This document shows, piece after piece, positions 13,285-27,600 of a stretch of 64,000 nucleotides of DNA (the stretch's first letter is position 1; each line of letters opens with the position of its first letter). The notes beneath the pieces were generated by a model, which searched no databases, was not told where the DNA came from, and worked only from the letters and a program-made list of their open reading frames with translations. The stretch is taken from the NCBI GenBank assembly GCA_028564675.1, contig JAOVVO010000178.1:61506-125505 (forward strand), in the 5' to 3' direction. A program made the position numbers and the translations under genes. Origin of the DNA: Onchocerca lupi. Lineage: Eukaryota > Nematoda > Chromadorea > Rhabditida > Onchocercidae.

Positions 13285-13455
13285 GTAGTTAGGCTTAACT
13301 AATTAATCATCTATTAATTAATTGACCGCTATTGTTGCTAGTTTTAATTTGAAATCCTTGACTAGAAATAGTTCAAGGATTTTAAATTACAATAGCAGCA
13401 ATAGTTATGCATAAAATTAGTTAGATTTAATTTGGTTAATCAGTTCTAACTGCCT
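13285..13455. repeat. MITE-like foldback
   Basis: Imperfect inverted repeat: the arm at 13329-13361 pairs with 13373-13404 around an 11-base loop (shared block AATCCTTGA / TCAAGGATT, ends CTATTGTTGCTA / AGCAGCAATAG). Weaker pairing continues outward (AGTTAGGCTTAACTAATTAA versus GGTTAATCAGTTCTAACT). There is no coding capacity. No target-site duplication was identified with confidence. Confidence 0.55.
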
Positions 13456-16400
13456 GCAAATCTCATTTCTAATAAAAAATTCTTGCATAAGCAGTAGTTT
13501 TAATGAATTCTATCACAGAAAATTTAAGCTCCTAGCACTTTTTTGGAAACATCATTAGAAATAAAGTAAGGGATCTCTTCTCTTCTAGCTTATAAAAATT
13601 TTAACAGCTATTTACAAGTATTAGTGCACTATGAAACAAATAAAGTTTTTCATTATTTGATAAAATTTTAGCTATGAATTTGATCATGAAATATCTCTTG
13701 CATGACTGAAACATTAAACAAGTTAGGACTTTTTGAATGCGTTTGGACAAGCTTTAATAACATTTTCATATCGATAAATCTCAATATTTTAATAACATTT
13801 TCATATAGCGCAGAATAAATTTTCACTTTGAACATGGATTATCTACCTTTTCCTTTATGTTTCCGACGATCATAAGTAGAAATTTTTTATGAATAGTAAT
13901 TTAAAATACTTATGTGTCAGACACGGATGATTCTCTGTATCATTAGGACTTGAGTTCATTTTAAATTTACTTGATTACAATATTCGTACCCGATTCCGTT
14001 TTCTCAAATTCAACCTAAAGAAAAAAAAAGGAATTAGAGAATCTGAGATTAAAATTCTAAAATAGTTGGTATGTCTCAAATCGTAAACATACATGGCCCT
14101 CGGAATTATTGAGTTTTCTAAGAAATTTCAGAATTCGAAAAATACTGCGTTCTTTTCGACTCCGAGACAATCTTTTATTCATAATCTTTAAGGCAATGTG
14201 AAATCTTGGAGATTTTTCGCTAAGAACGAGATCTTTTAAATTTTTCCATTTAAAAGCGGCAAAATAGTTTGGTTTGAGTTTAGAGTTGAACCGGGACCTG
14301 AAATCTTTTTTATCATTTCCTTTTCTTCAATTTGCAAATCTAAAATTGTGAAAGAACAATAAATCAAATTTCTTTTCCTTCAATTTGCTTTTAATTATTT
14401 GAAAAATGAATTCAACTTATCTCTAGCTACTGTTTCTTTCAATGATTTATTCATGAGACATTTCATGCTTATTTAACTTTCTATATTCATTTAAAAAATT
14501 TTTCAGAAATTTCAATTTTTTAATGGAATCTCTGTCACTTTAAAGAAGGAGTTTTTTTGCAAAATTTTCGGACAAATCCTGAATTAAAGAAAAATTATAC
14601 ATATATATATATATATATATTGACTGTCTCTTTAAAGAATGATTCTTTCAATCAATCCAGAAAGAATTGCATTGATTTTTTAAGTACTTTACAGGGAATC
14701 TTGCAAAAGAAGAAAATTGGTTTCTGAAAACATTGACTGCAAGAATACTTCTATTATTCAGAAATTTTCCTCAAATTGCAATTACGTTCGCTTTATTCCA
14801 CTACAACTTATTCATTCGTTTTGAGTGATTTTTAAATTGTAATGATATTATTCAAATACAAGAGGGGAGATGAAACCAGAAAGTAAAGTTGTGACCATCG
14901 ATAGTGATAAAGTTATGAATGAATACCTTGCTTTACAAAACATAAAACAAATGAGGATACTTATCTATGCTATTTATTTAAATGAGACAAATAAACATCC
15001 AGAAAATAGTTTACAATTAGTTCATTTTTGGTAGTGGCAAAATACATCTTTAGCAGTTTCTGTTCAATTTGCTTACTAAATTTCAGCTGCTATCTTATTT
15101 CTATCTAGTTTTTATTCTTATTTTTAGAGTGATCATGACACTTTCAATCCATATTAAAGATTTTACATTAAGATTTATATATTTATTAAATATTTTGTAC
15201 TTTATAAATACAACAATCAACATTAATGAGCTTGGAAATTGTTTACAGTTAAAATTATCGAACGATGAAGTGAATTAAAAAATTTATCCATTATAATCTT
15301 CTCTTAAGCCTTAAAATTATCCACTTCCTCATTCTCTAATAAAAGTTGTGTATGCATAAATTCATTAATTATTAATATATTGAATATTTCTATTTAAATC
15401 AGATTTCATGAAATATGTTTAAAAATATGTTTAGTAAGAATTGTCCGTCTATTACTTACTCAATCATGGAAGTTTTGAAGTCAAACAAACGAGATTCCAA
15501 CTTCCTTTCTTTAATTGAGTTAATTATATTGCTCTCATTAATTAGTTTAGAGCTGACTGTTTTCTTGGCTGAAAGTCTCTATGAAATGAAAATTCGCTCA
15601 GTTTTGCTCCGAATTGATACATTGTTGTCATTTCCAATTTTCACTTATGTTTTAACCCAAGTCAAGTTTTGTCAGAAATCAGCCCAGCTATGGCAGCAAT
15701 CGAGAATACTTTTTCCAAGTTTACAATTATTATCGATATGAAGCTTCAGGTTTTTTAAATTCATTAGCTTTTTACATCCTTTTCAAAAGATATTGTAAGC
15801 AGATGAATGAAGTGAAAACTGAAATCATTTCAAAACTCATCTTTCTCTAATTTTGTTCCGAAGAATATTTATCTATTCAGATAATTGCATACGCTAGCTG
15901 TCAGTTTGTTGCGTTTAAATATCAAAAAAAAAAAAAAAAAAAATATTGATTTTTCCAAACCTCAAGAAAAAAAATTTAATGGATTTCCTGTAGATGAGCA
16001 ACTTCATGTCAATTTGACATCATTTTTACTTTTATGTTTCAAATTTTGCTTAATTTCCCAACAAATGATTCACTTTTCTCTCAGTCTCTTGAAACATCAG
16101 CTTATACTTCTTTTCTCTTTTCAGTGTCCCTTTGCGATTTCATCATTAACATCTCTTCAACTAAATATCGAGTTTGCTTTCTTAGTTATTCCCAAGTTTA
16201 GTAATAATAAGCACCTCTTTTTTTAGCGATAGTAAATGAATGCTTCAGCAAAGAATTTAAAAGATTGAACTGAAAATTAATATTTGAAGAAAGCTTCTAC
16301 CTTTGATGTAATTTGCTCATATAGAATTTACTCTACCTATTAAAATGCGAAAAAAGTTTTACTTGAACTTTGGGAATTATCTGTGAGAGTGGAAACAATC

Positions 16401-18593
16401 AATTTCTTCACATTTTGACTTCATTTTTTTCAGTGTTTGTGACAAATATTCTTCGAAATATAAAAAATTTCGAATTGAACAGATTCGTTTACATAGGAGC
16501 ATATGAACGACTCCAGCAATAGCGATTTAGAAATAATCACGCTGGAGCAGGAATGAAACATGTTAAGAAAGATAAAGTGAAATAGATTCAACCGAAATAA
16601 GTTAGCCAGAAAATTAGGCGGAATAAATGGAATTTTGGCACATCAGATCGACTACATAGTGATTCATTACTAAATGATTTGAAATAATTGGGGAATGATA
16701 TACAAATGGATGCAAAAATGTTGACAATTATATCGCGATGATCTGCTGAACTATAATGTTTCTTAAGATTAATTTAATTAAATAATCATTATCATAACAA
16801 CGAACACTTTATTTTAAATGGAACATTTTCAAGAAAATAGATGTCTCAAGAGTTTAGGAAGATGAATTATCAATTGAGAGCTGATAAAATGAGAACGTTT
16901 TTTGTGGCGTTAACGGTTGTAAAAAAAGCTATCCGAAAAATGGTTGAAGAATTTCGTGCTAAGGCAGATGTCGCCGTTTCGTATTCTTATTTGAATAATC
17001 AGTGCTTTCTTCTCTGGTAATTGTTAGGATGAAATTGATTTCTCTTCTTTGCTTTGATAGAGTATGGTATTGTTAATTAAATTGCACTTAATTGCTCGCT
17101 TTCTTAGAATTCCGCAAAAGGGAGCAGCTTCTGATTTCTCTTTCCTTTTTTTTTTCATAGCTGTTAAATAAGAATTTGAGATGAATCTGGATGTCAACAT
17201 CTGCCAGATGGAACTGTCTTTTTTAAATTTCTTTGAATTAGTTAACTATAGTTTCAAATTTTCTAATTTTTCCCGAACTTTTTATCGATATTAGAAAATT
17301 TCTTTTGGAAAGTACGACAAAGAGAAGTAGTTAAAATACATTACTGAATCTGGAAGAATGGGGGATGAGATATATTATGGAGATTTGTTGCACCTACAAT
17401 TGGAAACAAGAAAAGGCGAATCAGAGAAATGATGACTATAAATTAGTAAATTAGAAAACAATTCGTAATCCGTAAAGTGTTTGCAAAGTTTTATTTCTTA
17501 ACCATTACTAGTTACTTTGTCATTACCAATAGTGAATGACATAGGAACAAGCTTATTATGCCCAAAACATGGCATTTTGAAGAAGATGACACACATCACA
17601 GTCTGAAATGCAACTGTAAAATATTTCAATAATATTTTCACAATTATTTCAATTATTGAAACAATAATAATGTGGACTATGATAATAATAGTATTAAATT
17701 AGCAGTAAATTTAATTTTACACGATTGCATATACATATATTTCAGATTAATATGTGTGTTTCAATCATTTAAAGATCTTTCTATTCGTCTGCTAAATTCA
17801 ATTTAATTCTTTCTCAGACTTCGAATCTGTGTGCTGTAATCAATATTCAAGAGTTTCTTAATCTTTCTGCTTATATGTACGCTTCATTTGCCTACACATA
17901 TATATAATACCAATGGGACGGCAGCAACTTGAGATTTGAAAATAAAATATGAAATGATTTATTCGAAATGAAAAGATTTATTACTAAATTGTAAATAATT
18001 ATGCCTCTCAAGCTATAATACCATTCTTTTTAAAGAAATAATTTATTGCAAATATTAAAAATTCATTCATTTACATGATCAGGCCGTTATAAATCGAAAG
18101 TTTTTCATTAGAAAATCATTTTTCATCAAGAATTAATATTGCTTTACAAAATGTTTTTGCTATTCCGTTTATAATTTTTGACTTCTTATTTTTCAATTTT
18201 CGGCATATTTTTTGTGATTTACAAACAGTTCTTAGAACAATACTTGAATGAAGCTGCTGCTGCAATCTTATGAATGCAAATTTCAACTGTTTGAAAATTT
18301 AAGCAAAAATTATGAGTGAATAGTGGCTTGAGATTCGGTAAAAATGGTTTCGGTTATCCTTTTGGCGTCATTCCAGTAATTTTCATAAGGAAAAAAAATC
18401 TTTAATAATACGAGTTAAACACAGTCAGTCCAATTCCTAGCCTTCTTAGAAGAAGACAAAAGATTTTAGACTTATTTATATCTTTCAAACTTTAATCAAA
18501 TTTTATCCATGTCTTAACAAAATACTTCATTTATCGAAAACCGAAAATTCTGGTAGGAATTTTCCAACTTCATCAAAAACTTGAAACTTTTTT

Positions 18594-18620
18594 AGGGTGT
18601 GATAGAAAGTTCGCTGCAAT
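18594..18620 (+). promoter_or_regulatory. PKD leader and probable trans-splice or 5' exon acceptor
   Basis: CTTTTTTAG ends at 18593, 27 bases before the ATG, and the leader between them has an in-frame TAG at 18603-18605. Either a spliced leader or a non-coding first exon joins here; the sequence alone cannot separate the two. Confidence 0.4.
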
Positions 18621-21600
18621 ATGAACAAAGTCAATATTTCATTTCAATCAGGCGTATTTAAAGAAGTAATTGCTGTGAAAAATGAAAAAATTTCATTAAA
18701 AGAACTTCGAGAATTGGCAGCAAAATTCATCCAAAAAATTGTTTGTTTTTGCTTTATTATTAAATTGCCTCGAAAGTTTTCAACAAAATAATATCACATA
18801 AATGTTGCTGACTAGTTATTACATTCTCATATATACATTTGACTTCAAGTATACAATGAAAATACATTAGATTAATCATGTGAAAGCCTAAAAATTGAAG
18901 GGACTTTTTGCTCCATTCGCTTCTTTTTGAAATGTCAAAACAGCTTCAGGTTTACTGTTACTGAACAAATCAAAATTCTAATTGATTGAAGAAATATCTT
19001 CAATATCAAATTTCAGTCGATTGCTTCTTTCCTTCTAAAGTTCAAGAATTTTTGCTTTCGTACGAAAAAATCCAAGCATGCAAAATGCATCAATATGCAT
19101 ATCCAGAAATGCAAATATCAGTGAAATTAAATAATGTGCTTTTAGTTTCTTTTTTTTTTTTCGAATTTCACCGGATCTTTTTTCGCAAAAATTTTATTTT
19201 GTTAATTTATCTAATGTCTTTTTTTTTCTTAAATTTCATCTCATATTACTTTTTGAATTTCAGTATTCAAAGTATGGTTTTGATAACATATTATCTGATT
19301 ACTTGTTGCTATATCGCCATGATAACAACTCTGCCAATATTCTACAGCTTATCACTACAAGTAATGATATCTCCGATGGGATGCTGATTGAAATCATAAT
19401 CGGTTGTAAGTTTCATAAAATTCATATTGAAGATTGGAGATATGAAATCAACCTTTGGGCTTTATCTAAGCCCAGAATCTGAGTGCCCGTTTGATTTTGA
19501 AATACTGAATCATAATTTCTTGGGTTGGGCGATTCCATTGCAACCTCAACCCGTATAGAAAAATTCAAAAACTTATTAAATTATTCTGTATGCTTTGTTA
19601 AATATATTCTGTTAGCATCATTAATTTAAGCTTGTTAAAACGGCTTGGATGGATGGATAGTGTGAAATTTCTGGTGTTATCAAGATTTTCAAGCAACTTC
19701 TGTTTCTTAGCAAAACAAAAATTCTATCGTAAAAATGATTACAATATTTATTGAGCGAATAATAAACAGTTTTAATTTCTTGAACAAGAAATGAAATAGA
19801 AAAAATCGCTTTTCCCTGTAGATATTTTCGTATCATTTTTTAAATATTCAAATCTTTAAATAACAAATTTTCAAAATTTTTTAAAATTTCATTGAAGCTT
19901 GTTTCAAAAATATGGTAAAGATCCGAGATGGATTTCAATACTCATTGTGTTTAAAATTGCTCTGTACTAATATTAAATATGTCATATTAATTAATTTTTT
20001 GTTGATCAGTTATTTTTATTTTAAATAACCAATTAATATTATTACGACTTTCAAAATCAAAAAGATTCCTAATAGCTTCTAGCCTAGTTCTTGGCATCTT
20101 TTCACTATTCAATATCTTGATCCAAGATTTTTTTCACTATTCAATATCTTGATCCAAGATATTGAATAGTGAAAAGATTCTGCTCTTGATTTTAGATCGG
20201 ATTTGCCATCTTTCATTGTTAATTTAATTTTACATTTCACTGATAAATTAATACTTCAAACAGAAAAAGGAAAAAAAAAAACTAATTTACTCAATAAATG
20301 TTGAAATTAGTCTGCTCTAATGTCATTCCGTAAAGTTTCAGAATTCTCATCAAATCCATCGAAATAATTTTTTTCGTTTTGCCTATAATTTTTAAAGTTT
20401 TTTTTTTCACTATTTCAACATTTTTCAGCATTTTTTCCTATCAACAAATACAACAAAGAAAAGAGAATTGTGATTGTTATTTCAATAAAAGTAGAAAAAG
20501 CCCTACATAAAAACATGCAGATATTGCTTAGAGCGACAGAAATTGAACAGAAAAGGATTGTTTGAAATAAGTTTATAGCTCGTCGTATCACAAAACAAAT
20601 AAATTGTCATCTCTTCTCTCAAGCAAAAGTCATTTCTAATAACTATTTACGTGAGATTTTCGCCATTCTACTGTTGCATTTTAGCTAAAAAATATTTTAA
20701 AAAAAAATAAATAAATAAGACTTTGCTCGTTAATTTCTAAAATGTACATGATCGGTAGAGCGCAGATGGCACATCTTTTCTTAAAGCATAATCTAGTCTC
20801 AGAGTTTATCATAACAGAAATTCATAGGCCTTATAAAGATGATGTATATTTCAACAAAAGAAATACAAGCTCTTCCGACCTGATTATCGAATAGTCTTTA
20901 GAAGAAATAATGGAAGATAACAAAGAAGTATTGAATGATTTTCGGATTATTTCATTCGAAAATTAAACGATAAAAAGAGGAGATGAGGAACAATAAGTGA
21001 GGAACGGTAAGATCAACGAAATGAATTTACTTGGTGTTAGTTTTGCTAGCTTTATGCAATATCTTGGAAAAGAATGTGATTTGTATTGCACGCAAAATTA
21101 CAGTAGGCTACAGACTACCTCATTAAGAATACAGTAACAAATTTGTGTTGGATGTATAGAATATTCAAAAAATTAGTCCGACAAATCAGTTGAGAGAAAC
21201 ATTTCATTAACTATGAAATCTATAATCTCTTATATGGCTTCATTCTCTCTATAATTATTCTTCCATCATGAGAACATGGTACATTATTTTATCATGAGAA
21301 TCTTGCATATTATTTTAGGTTTTTAATGATACTTTCTGGATATTTTAGCCTAAAAAATAAATAAATCAAAATTTTGACTTTTAATATTAAATTTAAATTT
21401 GTTTAATACTGAGCTAAAGTACAATCTTCATTCGTTTTATACATAAAATGCTTTTAAAAAAAAAAAATTTCATTAGTTTGGAAAACGCACTTATACAAAA
21501 AATCATGACATCATATTATTCAAATCAAAAAGTTTAATGGTTCAAGAAATTTTAGTTTATTTGAAAAACTGCAAAAAATTTTATCAATTTTTAAAGTATT

Positions 21601-24600
21601 GTATTCGGATTTGAAAGTATATCAGTCATCTTCAAAGTTAAAACTAGGGATTGTTATAATTTCAAAAATGTAGACATACTGTTCACATTATTGATACCAT
21701 ATCACTGATCTTTCGGGAATTTATTATTTCGTTTTGTTATTCAGAATTAAAAAGCATAAATTATAATATGGTCATTATTGACTGATAAATACAATTCACT
21801 AAATATCAAATATCAAGTGTTAATTGACAAGTTATATTGTTTATTACTTAAACTAACTTAATTCAATTTTCAGCTAGCTCTTTTCATCAGCGCCTGCTGA
21901 TGTGTCGACATGCACTTTGCGTGCATAGCTACAAATCACCAACATTCTGCGATTTTTGTGGTGAACTATTATTTGGATTAGTGAAGCAAGGCCTGAAATG
22001 TCAAGGTTTTATTTCCGCATGACATCATTTCATTAATGTAACTTCAATAACAAGTAACACTTAAAACTAGACAGGTTATCGACTGATTGATTAATTGATT
22101 GATTCTAGAAATTATTAGTTAATGATTTCAGGTTGTAAATTGAATTATCATAAACGCTGTGTTTCGAAAATCCCCAATAATTGCAGTGGTTATAAGCAGC
22201 AATTGCTACCTTTTCATCTTTTGTCATTGCAAGATTCTACAAACAAGGTGCTCCTTGTTCAAATAATCCATCGGATTTTTTCTTTGAGGTCTTGAAATAA
22301 ATCAAAAAAATACTGATGACAATTAAATTAAGTGCGTTTGTTTGTTTGTTTGTTTTTTTCATAATTGCAAGACAAGCTAATTTAAATTTAATTTTTGGTA
22401 TTGAAATAAATCAAAAAAATAAAAATAAATAAATAAATCATCCTTTAGACGAGCTCTCGTCCTCCTCCATCACCATTCTATGATATCAATAATACTTCAG
22501 TAAAGGAACAGGTAAGTTCTGCTGTGATTTTGACAATTAATTTCAAAGTTAATTTGTACGAGTTGTAATTTTGCGCTGAAGAAAATCTTGAACGTATTTC
22601 GTCATTCATTATTAATTTTTTTTGCGATAAAAAAAAATAAAAATCAAAACAGTTAGAACCTAGCGAATTATGAACACAGCAAGATGATCAGTTTCAAGGA
22701 TCAACTTTAATATTCAGGTGCCACCTGATATATCGATAACAACTACCAACGATATCAGTTCATACAGTCGACCGGTTTTTCCAATTAACCAGAACGTTCG
22801 TTTGCAGGTTTTATTTCTTTAATTTTACGCATAATTATTTCTTTTACGCTATGAGCCGATAGGATAAACTATCGTAAATGTAATATACTCTAGTGTTATT
22901 ATTATTATATTGGCGATGTATTCAGCTAAAATTCATAAATCAATAGTTTGTAATTTCCCTTTTCTGATTTTACTAAGAAATTTACTTTTCCTGATTTATA
23001 TCGAGAAAATTTGCTTCCACTATCATTAATAAATATAAGTGATTGTTTGATTTCATTGCAACGTATCCTTTTACATTTTTGCTAAAATCTGGTTTAATAG
23101 TACCAGCTTGGCTCTCTGTCAGAGTTATAATTTGTATCACATTCTCAATATGAAATCTCTGGAATAGTAAAGAAGCCAACAAATCTCTCTTTTATTTATG
23201 AATCTATCATTATCTAGATCTATCTTGAAAAAACAGAAACTTCATACGGCCATTCATATTTCAACTTCAATTTCATACTGTTAAATCTAAAATTAAAGAT
23301 TTTAATCCCTACAAATTTCAATTTCATTGTTCTGAAATTAAGCAGTCAATTATTCAGAATGCAAACTTACATTTCTACTGCCAATTTATCGCGCTTGATT
23401 TATGAATGAGAAAGAAAAAAGGATTAAAAAGAGATAAGAATGATTCGTTCTCAACTCATTCCATGAAAGTCGTATAATTTGTTATTATTATCACACTCTT
23501 TTCTTTTCTTTGTATGCTTTTTAATTCGTCTCTCTCTTTCTTTCTCTCTTTCCCTTTTTCATTTTTAAAAAATTTTTAAAAACTTCATCTAATTTTTAGA
23601 TATATATACTTCCATTTTTGAACAGTGCAACATTTAAAGATTGATGATTTCTTCTAGCAATTATCATTTTCATTGAGAAAAAGGTTTAGATTTTTAATCC
23701 ATTAAAAAATTCAAATGATTTGTTTCATCCAAAAATGTTAAAAGAATATAATTCTTAGCAAAAAACCAGAGCTAGCCTAAATTGAAATTTAAAAAAGAAA
23801 TGGATAATCGATTTTCGGTACCATAAAGATATTAAAATATCTTGTGCCAGTCTCTTTGAACATTTGCAACGAAGCAACGAAATGAATTATTTTAATCATT
23901 CACTAGTTTTGAAAAACAAAGTGTTCGAGAAACAGCCAACATAATTTTAAAGTAATTTTTTTAATTATAAAAAGAATTGAATAACAAGCTGAAGAAAAAT
24001 GCATGCCCTTGCAATTTTTTATTTTAATATTTATATTGCCTGAGTTTCATCGATCATGTCAGGTAATAGATTTTTCGGCATTTGACAGCATATAATGTTG
24101 GTTATTGTTCGGTCATTATAATTTGTTATTACGCTTTCTGGATTTCTAGATATAGCTAATATAATCTCATTTTTATTTGAATTGTTAATGGAATAAAAAA
24201 TAACGATAGAATTCTTAATCATGATGACCTATCAACTGGATTTCAAATAAAAACTTTTCAGTTTTTTCTCTTATGCTAAGATATCTAAAATCCGAAAGAG
24301 TAGAGTTTTAAATTGATATTGCTGGATAAGACAGACTTGTGTCTCAATTTATATCAAATAACTTCAGTAGTTTTCCCTATTTAATGCTTAAATAAACAAA
24401 ATTAAGCATTTGATCCTATACTACTGTTGATTAATTGCCAGTTATATCTTTTGGCAGAGAAAGAATACTGATCAGAAAATTAAATGTGGATTTCAATTGT
24501 TACAAATTCTAATAAAAATTATCTTGTAATTTGAAAACTTGGCTATGAAGGAAAAAAATTTTATGGCATTTATGATATAAGCTTGCATGGTTTGCATAGA

Positions 24601-27600
24601 ATCTCAGTTTAATTTGCAACTTATACTCTGCAAAAACAAAATTTTTCATTTTTGTTAATTTATATACTTGAAATAAAATACTACAGAGAAGTTGCTTGAC
24701 GAATTGATAGTATTTGGCAAACATTTTGGCTATCCAATTTTTGCCAAATTTTTTTCGATACTATAAAACTTCTCAATTCCAAAATTTTACTTTATTTGCG
24801 GATAATATTAGATCCTTTAGTACCAAAATTTTCAATCTTTTGCTGAATAAAAAAGGCGCCAATCATTTAGATGCTACTTACTTTTGCTGCAAGTTGTTCT
24901 AATATCTGAAATTATTTGTTTGATCTGATCAAATAATCAAATTGCAAACTGATCTTGTTCATTTTATTCTTGACCTAGTTTGTTCCCTTTTATTTTTTTT
25001 CCTCTTCATTTATTCATATGGAATGGTGAGTGATTTATCCAACATTTCCATTCATCTCTAAAAACTTTGTATTTTTTTAATACTTATCTTGGCTTGTTCC
25101 CTTCGAAATATATAATTCTGTTCGCATAAAAACTACTTTAAAAAATGCATGTAGCTTTCATTTCTCATTTCTTATCACCCAAACACCAACCTTATTCTAG
25201 ACTTATCAGTCCAGAAACATCAGTGGCTCACGACATGCATCTTTCTCTAAAATATAATATTATCACATGAGATTGATTATTTCGTTGACAATATAAACAA
25301 TTTCAAGCTCATTTTCCGTAAAATTCCATATAGAAAGCAAATTGTAATGAAAACAAAGTGTTAAACGCGATATTATTAGCCAGCATTATCAGAATCAGAA
25401 TCTCGCTCGGAATTTATCCTACAGAATTAAATTTATTTTTAGTACGTGATGAATAGTTATGACGTTTACATTAGGTTTTTCTTAGGAAACAAGCAGAATT
25501 CCACTGGTTAATTCAATTTTTTTCGTGCTCTTAATATTTTAACTTTTTTCTCCATAATTCCATAAGAACAGCTATCATTTATACATTATTAGTCGTTTTC
25601 TTTCTCCGAATATTTCTGCTCTATTTCGGATGACGTAAGTGTGTGCTCAAAGTGGTAATGTAATGTAGTACCATACTTCAACTGGAAATATAAATTCTGC
25701 AACACGTTTAAATTATTTGAGTATATTGTTAGTTCAGTCATAAGTAGTAAGTACTAGCTTAATCTGCTACTGTTATAAACTCATTTCCACTTTTTATTGG
25801 TTGAACATTTGCCATTTTATAGTTGAAGTTCTTTGATTAGTAGCTACGAAATGTGCTTCGTTATTTTTCTGTTCAACTTGATCTTTAACCCCACCCATGC
25901 TTCGACGAAATGTTTTGGTCGTATTTCATGAGAGTGTTTTGTTCATGCTTTTATTATTTTCATTTTATGAATACTTATATTTTTTGTCAGTGCCATGACA
26001 GTCAAACATCTTGAAAGTCATGAATTTCTATTAATTTTCATATATTATATATATTTACATAATAAAATTAAACAAGTTAATATTATAGAATTTCTTACAA
26101 ATCTCCTTACAAGAACGCAGTAGTAGCTGGAGTGGTCAATTTCCCGGGATGAGAATGGTTGAAACTACATGGATTAAAGTTTGTCTAACTTTTTCTGTAA
26201 TGAATCAATGAGGACTGGTTGTTTAAAAAAATCGAATAATTATATTTGTTTAAAAATTAAATAATTAGTCTTTTAAGGGATATTTCAGATACCGCACACA
26301 TTTCAAGTACATTCATATAAGCGACCAACAATATGTCACTACTGCAAGAAATTGTTGAAAGGCTTGATACGACAAGGACTACAGTGCCTTGGTTTGTTAA
26401 GTTCAATAAAAAACAATTTGAATTTAATTTCAGTGATTTCAAAAAATTTAGAATTCTGGGATTGTCATATATAAAGCAGATTGTAATCTCAACAAAAGTT
26501 AATAGCACGAATGTACAAATTACGTGAAACTTACTAATTCTGTGAAAAACACTTCTTATTAATTTTGAGTTGAACTGATATTTCAAATTAGCAATAGCAT
26601 GCTTTTAATCTCATTCTTCATTTATGTTACATAAAAATAATTTAAAATTTATGGTTCAGTGATTTAAATGAAGCAAGACAAAATCCAAGAAATAAGTTCC
26701 AAAAATTTTATTTCCTCATATTTTATTTTAGATTGCAAGTACAACTGTCATAGAAAATGCATTGAAATGATTAGAAGCAATTGTCATGGTAGTGTTCCCA
26801 TGATGTATAACATGCAACTTGGAATACGTGATGGAGGTTATAAATTTAAAAAATTTAAATATTGAAAGAATTATCTTTTTGACGACTGCTTACACCTCTG
26901 TATAAAGTAAATAAAAACAAGTCATATTCTTTCCTAATTCCGAATTTTTGAAAGAATTCTTGATTTGCAGAATCTACGAAAATTAATTTTGGTGGTAGTA
27001 TGAAGGATTTACGAATGTTCAGAAGCTCATATGACTCAGAAAATGTTGACAATGGTAACATATTTTTTAAAAATTTAAAATTTATTCAGTGAGTTGATAA
27101 AAAAGATTCAAATCTGAATCCAATGCAGCTATAATTTGATACTAGTCCAGACAAACACAATTTAACAGTTCTTTTAATATAAGGCCACATTATTAGATTC
27201 TTTCCCTATTCTGATTGAGCAATTTTGAAGATAATGCTGTTGAAATAATTTTGGAAATGAAAAACATCGATTATGCTACAAATTATTTTCAATCAAAAAA
27301 TTTTTATTATAAAATTGCAAAATTTTTAGATTTGAAATGATTCGATTGTAGATAAAAGTTTAGTGGTACCAACTCCAAATGTTGATGACTCCATAGTAAT
27401 GACAAATTCACATCATGATAGAGCTCAAATAACTCCAAGTGCTCCACTACAAGCAAATGATATCAAAAATGATGATCAGAATGTATCGCAGAGCGATGAT
27501 ATTCTTAACGATTCGCAGGTTTATGCTAATTTTATGCATATTATATTATATAAAAATTTAGAAACACTTCAATTTTCTTAAAATTAGACCGAAAGATCAT

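Larger units (their letters stand above)
10927..18620. other. Gene-poor stretch upstream of the PKD gene
   Basis: About 7.7 kb with no recognised exon. It holds a repeat copy at 12880-13040, a foldback at 13285-13455, short direct repeats (the GCCAATGATTAG motif near 11960-11995; a 19-base TTTAATAACATTTTCATAT pair near 13756 and 13786), an (AT)n run at 14599-14620, and an A run at 15924-15943. Open frames at 15069-15278, 15415-15741 and 15885-16226 are AT-rich and show no motif. A 5' untranslated PKD exon and its promoter could lie here but cannot be placed. Confidence 0.5.

Noticed and set aside
14599..14620. (AT)n tract considered as a regulatory or origin element
   Set aside because: A simple dinucleotide repeat with no associated structure.
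15415..15741. 108-codon plus frame upstream of PKD
   Set aside because: Leu/Ile/Ser-rich AT-driven composition, no motif, no supporting splice structure or neighbouring exon.
16862..17016. 52-codon frame (MRTFFVALTVVKKA) considered as an alternative PKD first exon
   Set aside because: Joining it to the next acceptor at 18594 brings an immediate stop, so it cannot extend the kinase.
18986..19387. 133-codon plus frame next to PKD exon 2
   Set aside because: It overlaps the true exon (19264-19405) in a different frame; the exon frame matches PKD amino-terminal sequence, so the long frame is a shadow.
26257..26586. 109-codon minus frame
   Set aside because: It is antisense to the C1b exon at 26289-26391, which matches PKD residue for residue on the plus strand.
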